NCBI RefSeq assembly: GCF_900105135.1
Contig: NZ_LT629741.1
Coordinates: 682,001 to 746,000, forward strand
Origin: Gramella sp. MAR_2010_147
GTDB lineage: Bacteria > Bacteroidota > Bacteroidia > Flavobacteriales > Flavobacteriaceae
Length of the DNA: 64,000 bases
Direction: 5' to 3'
Position 1 is the stretch's first letter. Each line of letters begins with the position of its first letter. The notes below the pieces were generated by a model that saw only the letters and a list, made by a program, of their open reading frames with translations, did no database searches and had not been told where the DNA came from. This document shows, one piece after another, positions 60,594-64,000 of this stretch. The position numbers and the translations under genes were made by a program.

Positions 60594-63520
60594 TGAAGTT
60601 GAAACAAGTCCCAAGTTTTTACACAGTCATACTATTCTTCCTAATTTCTTACCAGGGAATTTCACAGACTACAAGTCCGTTATTTGCTGAAGACTATCCT
60701 CAGCAAAAAAAATGGGTAGATAGTGTATACAATTCCATGACTATCAGGGAAAAGGTTGGCCAGCTATTTATGGCCAGTATCTGGTCTAAGAATGAGAACG
60801 AAGCTGATAGTATAAGAAAACAGATCAGGGAAAATCATATTGGAGGATTGATCTTTTCAAAAGGTGGACCGGTTAAACAGGCACAACTTACCAATGAGTT
60901 TCAGGAAATGTCTGAAGTTCCATTGTTGGTAGGGATGGATGCAGAATGGGGCTTAGCGATGAGGCTTGACAGTACCTTTGCACTACCATGGAATATGACG
61001 CTGGGCGCCATACAGGATAATAGACTGATAGAACAAGCTGGGGCTGCTATCTCAAAACATACAAGGAGACTTGGCGTTCATTTCAATTTTGCTCCGGTTG
61101 TAGATATTAATACTAATCCTGATAATCCTATTATTGGAAACAGGTCTTTTGGTGAAGATAAGATCAATGTTACTGAAAAAGCACTTGCTTTTATGAACGG
61201 AATGCATAGAGAAGGTGTTTTAAGTAGCGCCAAGCATTTTCCCGGTCACGGAGATACCGATTCAGATTCACACAAAACTTTACCAACCGTTAATTTTTCT
61301 TCGGAAAGGATTGACGATATAGAACTATACCCTTATAAAGAGCTTATTCCTGAAGGTTTAAGCAGTGTGATGGTAGCTCATCTAAATGTTCCCTCATTAG
61401 ATCCTAGAGATGAAAACCCAGCTTCACTATCCAGGTCTATTATATCAGACATTCTAAAACGCAACATGGGCTTTAATGGGTTGATTTTTACCGATGCTCT
61501 TGATATGAAAGGAGTTTCTCGAGATAAGGAACCTGGAGAAGTAGATCTGGAAGCTTTTCTTGCCGGGAACGATGTACTCCTGATGAGTGAGGATATTGGA
61601 AAAGCATCTCAAAGTATTATAGAGGCAGTGAATTCAGGAAATGTATCTGAAGAAAGGTTAGAGCTTTCCGTAAAAAAGATACTTTATGCTAAGTATAAAG
61701 TAGGGCTCAATAATTTCAAGCCTGTTAAAACAAACTTTTTAATTGAAGAATTATATACTGCCAGGGATGAAACATTACTGGAGGATCTCTATGAAAATGC
61801 GATTACACTGGTAAAAAACAATAAGGCCGTGGTTCCTGTGAAAAATTTGGCTAAGCAGAAGATAGCTTATGTGAATTTTGGGGATGATGATGGGAGTCAG
61901 TTTTTGAGTCAGATGAGAAAATATACCAAAGTTGATTGGGTAAAGGCTGAAAAATTACCAGACTTGCTCACCAAACTAGAAGAGTATAATTATGTGATTA
62001 TTGGGTTTCATAAATCTAACAGTAGTCCATGGGCATCCTATAAGTTTTCTAATAAAGAATTAGTTTGGCTGCATGAAATAGCCAGGCAAAATAAAACAGT
62101 ACTTTCGTTGTTTACCCGTCCGTATGCATTGCTGGATATAAAGAGTTTTGCTAATCTGGAAGGTATACTCGTTGGATATCAAAATCACCCTGTAGCTCAG
62201 AAGAAAGTAGCTCAGGTTTTATTTGGTGCCGTAGATGCGAGGGGAAAACTTCCTGTAAGTATAAAGAATGAATTTCCTGTGGGTACAGGCTTCAATACCA
62301 GGAATATAAGCAGACTAGCGTACGGTTCCCCGGAAAGTGTCGGGATGAACTCTGCTAAGTTGACGAAGATTGATAGCATAATCAATTATGCGATTGATGA
62401 AAAAATGACTCCCGGAGCTCAAATTCTTGTTGCCAGGAAAGGAAAAGTGGTTTACGATAAGAATTTTGGTTTTCAGACGTATGAAAAGGAATTACCGGTT
62501 ACAGACACTACGGTTTATGACCTGGCCTCTTTAACAAAAATCCTTGCGACGTTACCCCTGGTTATGGAGTTAGATGAAAAGGAGGTTCTTGATTTTGATA
62601 CTAAATTAGGCGATCTGTTGCCTGCATTTAAAGACTCTAATAAGAAAAACATCAGGTTACAGGATATGTTAATGCATTATGCAAGGTTACAGGCCTGGAT
62701 TCCCTTTTATATTTCTACGTTAGATTCTAAAACCAAAAAACTGTCTACTTTATATTACAGAAACCTTCCTTCTGAAGATTATAATACACAGGTAGCCGAT
62801 AAAATGTATATAAGAAAAGACATCGGCGATACTATTTTAAATACTATCAGAAACAGCAAACTAGAGAGAAGACTTCAGTATAAGTATAGTGATCTGCCGT
62901 ATTATTTACTGAAATATTACCTGGAAGCTTATTATGACTCGTCCATGCAGAATATAACCCAGGAACATCTTTATAAAAAGCTCGGGGCAAATTATACCGG
63001 ATATTTACCAAGAACCAGATTTGACAGTCTGCAAATAGCACCTACCGAAAATGATCAACTGTGGAGAGGCCAGGTTGTTAGAGGCTATGTGCATGATCAG
63101 GGAGCTGCGATGCAGGGTGGAATAGGAGGACACGCAGGACTGTTTAGTACGGCCAATGATGTCGCTAAGATCATGCAGACTTATTTAAATGGAGGGTCTT
63201 ACGGAGGAGAGCAATTTCTTAAAAAAGAAACTATAGACAAATATAACACCTGTTATTATTGCGAAGATGATGTAAGGCGCGGTGTGGGATTCGACAAACC
63301 ACAACTTGGAGATTCAGGGCCTACCTGTAATTGTGTTTCAATGATGAGTTTTGGACATAGCGGATTTACCGGGACTTTTGCCTGGGCCGATCCCGAAGAA
63401 GAAATTGTTTATGTATTTTTATCTAACAGAACGTATCCTGATTCTAATAATAGAAAACTGATACGTGAAGATATTAGGTCTGAGATCCAGAAAGTGATAT
63501 ACGAATCTATAGATTTTTAA
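60593..63520 (+). CDS. GH3 beta-N-acetylglucosaminidase fused to a class C beta-lactamase-like domain
   Basis: 975 residues with an N-terminal signal peptide. Residues 40-380 are a GH3 domain of the NagZ type, with KHFPGHGDTDSDSH (Lys214-His215) and TDALDMKGV (Asp301, nucleophile). Residues 395-580 resemble the GH3 C-terminal domain. Residues 590-975 form a serine hydrolase, with SLTK at 646-649 (Ser-x-x-Lys) after YDLA and a C-terminal SFGHSGFTG in the KTG position. Such fusions are common in Bacteroidota. A role in murein turnover or chitin-type glycan trimming, with the second half as an esterase or DD-peptidase, is plausible. Confidence 0.87.
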   Translation: MKLKQVPSFYTVILFFLISYQGISQTTSPLFAEDYPQQKKWVDSVYNSMTIREKVGQLFMASIWSKNENEADSIRKQIRENHIGGLIFSKGGPVKQAQLTNEFQEMSEVPLLVGMDAEWGLAMRLDSTFALPWNMTLGAIQDNRLIEQAGAAISKHTRRLGVHFNFAPVVDINTNPDNPIIGNRSFGEDKINVTEKALAFMNGMHREGVLSSAKHFPGHGDTDSDSHKTLPTVNFSSERIDDIELYPYKELIPEGLSSVMVAHLNVPSLDPRDENPASLSRSIISDILKRNMGFNGLIFTDALDMKGVSRDKEPGEVDLEAFLAGNDVLLMSEDIGKASQSIIEAVNSGNVSEERLELSVKKILYAKYKVGLNNFKPVKTNFLIEELYTARDETLLEDLYENAITLVKNNKAVVPVKNLAKQKIAYVNFGDDDGSQFLSQMRKYTKVDWVKAEKLPDLLTKLEEYNYVIIGFHKSNSSPWASYKFSNKELVWLHEIARQNKTVLSLFTRPYALLDIKSFANLEGILVGYQNHPVAQKKVAQVLFGAVDARGKLPVSIKNEFPVGTGFNTRNISRLAYGSPESVGMNSAKLTKIDSIINYAIDEKMTPGAQILVARKGKVVYDKNFGFQTYEKELPVTDTTVYDLASLTKILATLPLVMELDEKEVLDFDTKLGDLLPAFKDSNKKNIRLQDMLMHYARLQAWIPFYISTLDSKTKKLSTLYYRNLPSEDYNTQVADKMYIRKDIGDTILNTIRNSKLERRLQYKYSDLPYYLLKYYLEAYYDSSMQNITQEHLYKKLGANYTGYLPRTRFDSLQIAPTENDQLWRGQVVRGYVHDQGAAMQGGIGGHAGLFSTANDVAKIMQTYLNGGSYGGEQFLKKETIDKYNTCYYCEDDVRRGVGFDKPQLGDSGPTCNCVSMMSFGHSGFTGTFAWADPEEEIVYVFLSNRTYPDSNNRKLIREDIRSEIQKVIYESIDF

Positions 63521-63523
63521 CCA

Positions 63524-64000
63524 ATGAAAATTGCCATTGTTTGTTATCCTACCTTTGGAGGTAGCGGAGTTGTAGCTACCGAATTGGGTTTAGCCCTTTC
63601 TCGAAGAGGGCATGAAGTTCATTTTGTGACTTACAAGCAACCGGTAAGACTCGAGACTATCTCCAGTCACATACGCTTTCATGAAGTGAATGTACCGGAG
63701 TACCCACTTTTTCATTACCAGCCATACGAGCTTGCTTTGAGTAGTAAACTGGTAAACGTAGTGAAGAATTATGGAATTGAGCTATTGCATGTGCATTACG
63801 CAATTCCGCATGCGTATGCGGGCTATATGGCAAAAAAAATGCTGGAAGAAGTAGGTGTAAATATCCCTATGGTCACCACATTGCACGGGACCGATATTAC
63901 GCTGGTGGGAAATCACCCCTTTTATAAACCAGCCGTAACTTTCAGTATAAATAATAGTGATGTTGTAACTTCGGTATCAAAAAGCTTAAAAGAAGACACT
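63524..64000 (+). CDS. bshA: N-acetyl-alpha-D-glucosaminyl L-malate synthase, N-terminal part
   Basis: The first 159 codons; the gene continues past the window. The protein begins MKIAIVCYPTFGGSGVVATE and continues with LGLALSRRGHEVHFV, HYAIPHAYAGYMA and TTLHGTDITLVG, which are strongly characteristic of the BshA subgroup of GT4 enzymes. BshA makes GlcNAc-malate from UDP-GlcNAc and malate, the first step of bacillithiol synthesis, the main low-molecular-weight thiol in many Bacteroidota. It starts 3 bp after the GH3 gene. Confidence 0.9.
   Translation, partial: MKIAIVCYPTFGGSGVVATELGLALSRRGHEVHFVTYKQPVRLETISSHIRFHEVNVPEYPLFHYQPYELALSSKLVNVVKNYGIELLHVHYAIPHAYAGYMAKKMLEEVGVNIPMVTTLHGTDITLVGNHPFYKPAVTFSINNSDVVTSVSKSLKEDT

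Overview
The window reads as chromosomal DNA of a marine-type Flavobacteriaceae (Bacteroidota), probably close to Gramella/Christiangramella. The signs are low GC, frequent TTG starts with almost no Shine-Dalgarno sequences, promoters of the Bacteroidota type (TTTG, 17-20 nt, TAnnTTTG), an N-terminal bshA (bacillithiol), and family content typical of this group: a MATCAP/DUF1704 peptidase, DUF4159, a Bacteroidota-type LptD, TamB and LytTR regulators. The genus is inference.

Layout. 0-9 kb: a partial ATP-grasp gene coupled to a DUF1704 peptidase; a polyprenyl-phosphate-type glycosyltransferase; a 2-kb islet between att-like repeats at tRNA-Arg(TCT), carrying one coiled-coil membrane protein and no integrase; then an operon of a duplicated LAB_N protein, an ArnT-like transferase and ManA. 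9-11.7 kb: small lipoprotein and membrane genes. 11.7-20.5 kb: a phosphorelay (multi-PAS hybrid kinase, receiver-like/Hpt protein, single-domain regulator) followed by a HEAT-like membrane protein and a processive GT2 polysaccharide synthase, then a LytTR regulator and a STAS protein. 20.7-21.1 kb: tRNA-Pro and tRNA-Ser.

21.2-41.1 kb is a large aryl-polyene/flexirubin-type pigment locus. A leftward pair (flavin halogenase-like enzyme and a frameshifted LpxR-like gene) diverges from a 17-kb rightward run: tyrosine ammonia-lyase, FabG, acyltransferase, two hotdog dehydratases, thioesterase, two ketosynthases with intact Cys-His-His, two degenerate ketosynthase-like partners, ACP, polysaccharide deacetylase, LolA-like carrier, GT2-DUF2062, an MMPL exporter with an appended Rossmann-like domain, a C45 acyltransferase lipoprotein and an acyl-activating enzyme. 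The likely flow is tyrosine to 4-coumarate, activation and loading on ACP, polyene extension, then transfer and export to the outer membrane. No dialkylresorcinol genes (darA/darB) are present here.

41.1-46.3 kb is a leftward operon of RNA-modification genes (tsaD, rsmE, trmH-like, THUMP-like methyltransferase) with DUF4159 and AI-2E-type membrane proteins. 46.4-64 kb holds envelope and central-metabolism genes: tamB, pfkA, mgsA, ridA, lptD, an amidase with a SPOR-like tail, an MlaD-like protein, a two-gene Fe-S oxidoreductase, a GH3/beta-lactamase fusion and the start of bshA.

All assignments come from reading the translated sequence and remembered family motifs; no searches were run. The observations most worth checking are the tRNA-Arg islet, the phosphorelay-HEAT-GT2 locus, the MMPL-Rossmann fusion with the paired active/inactive ketosynthases, and the one-base frameshift in the LpxR-like gene.
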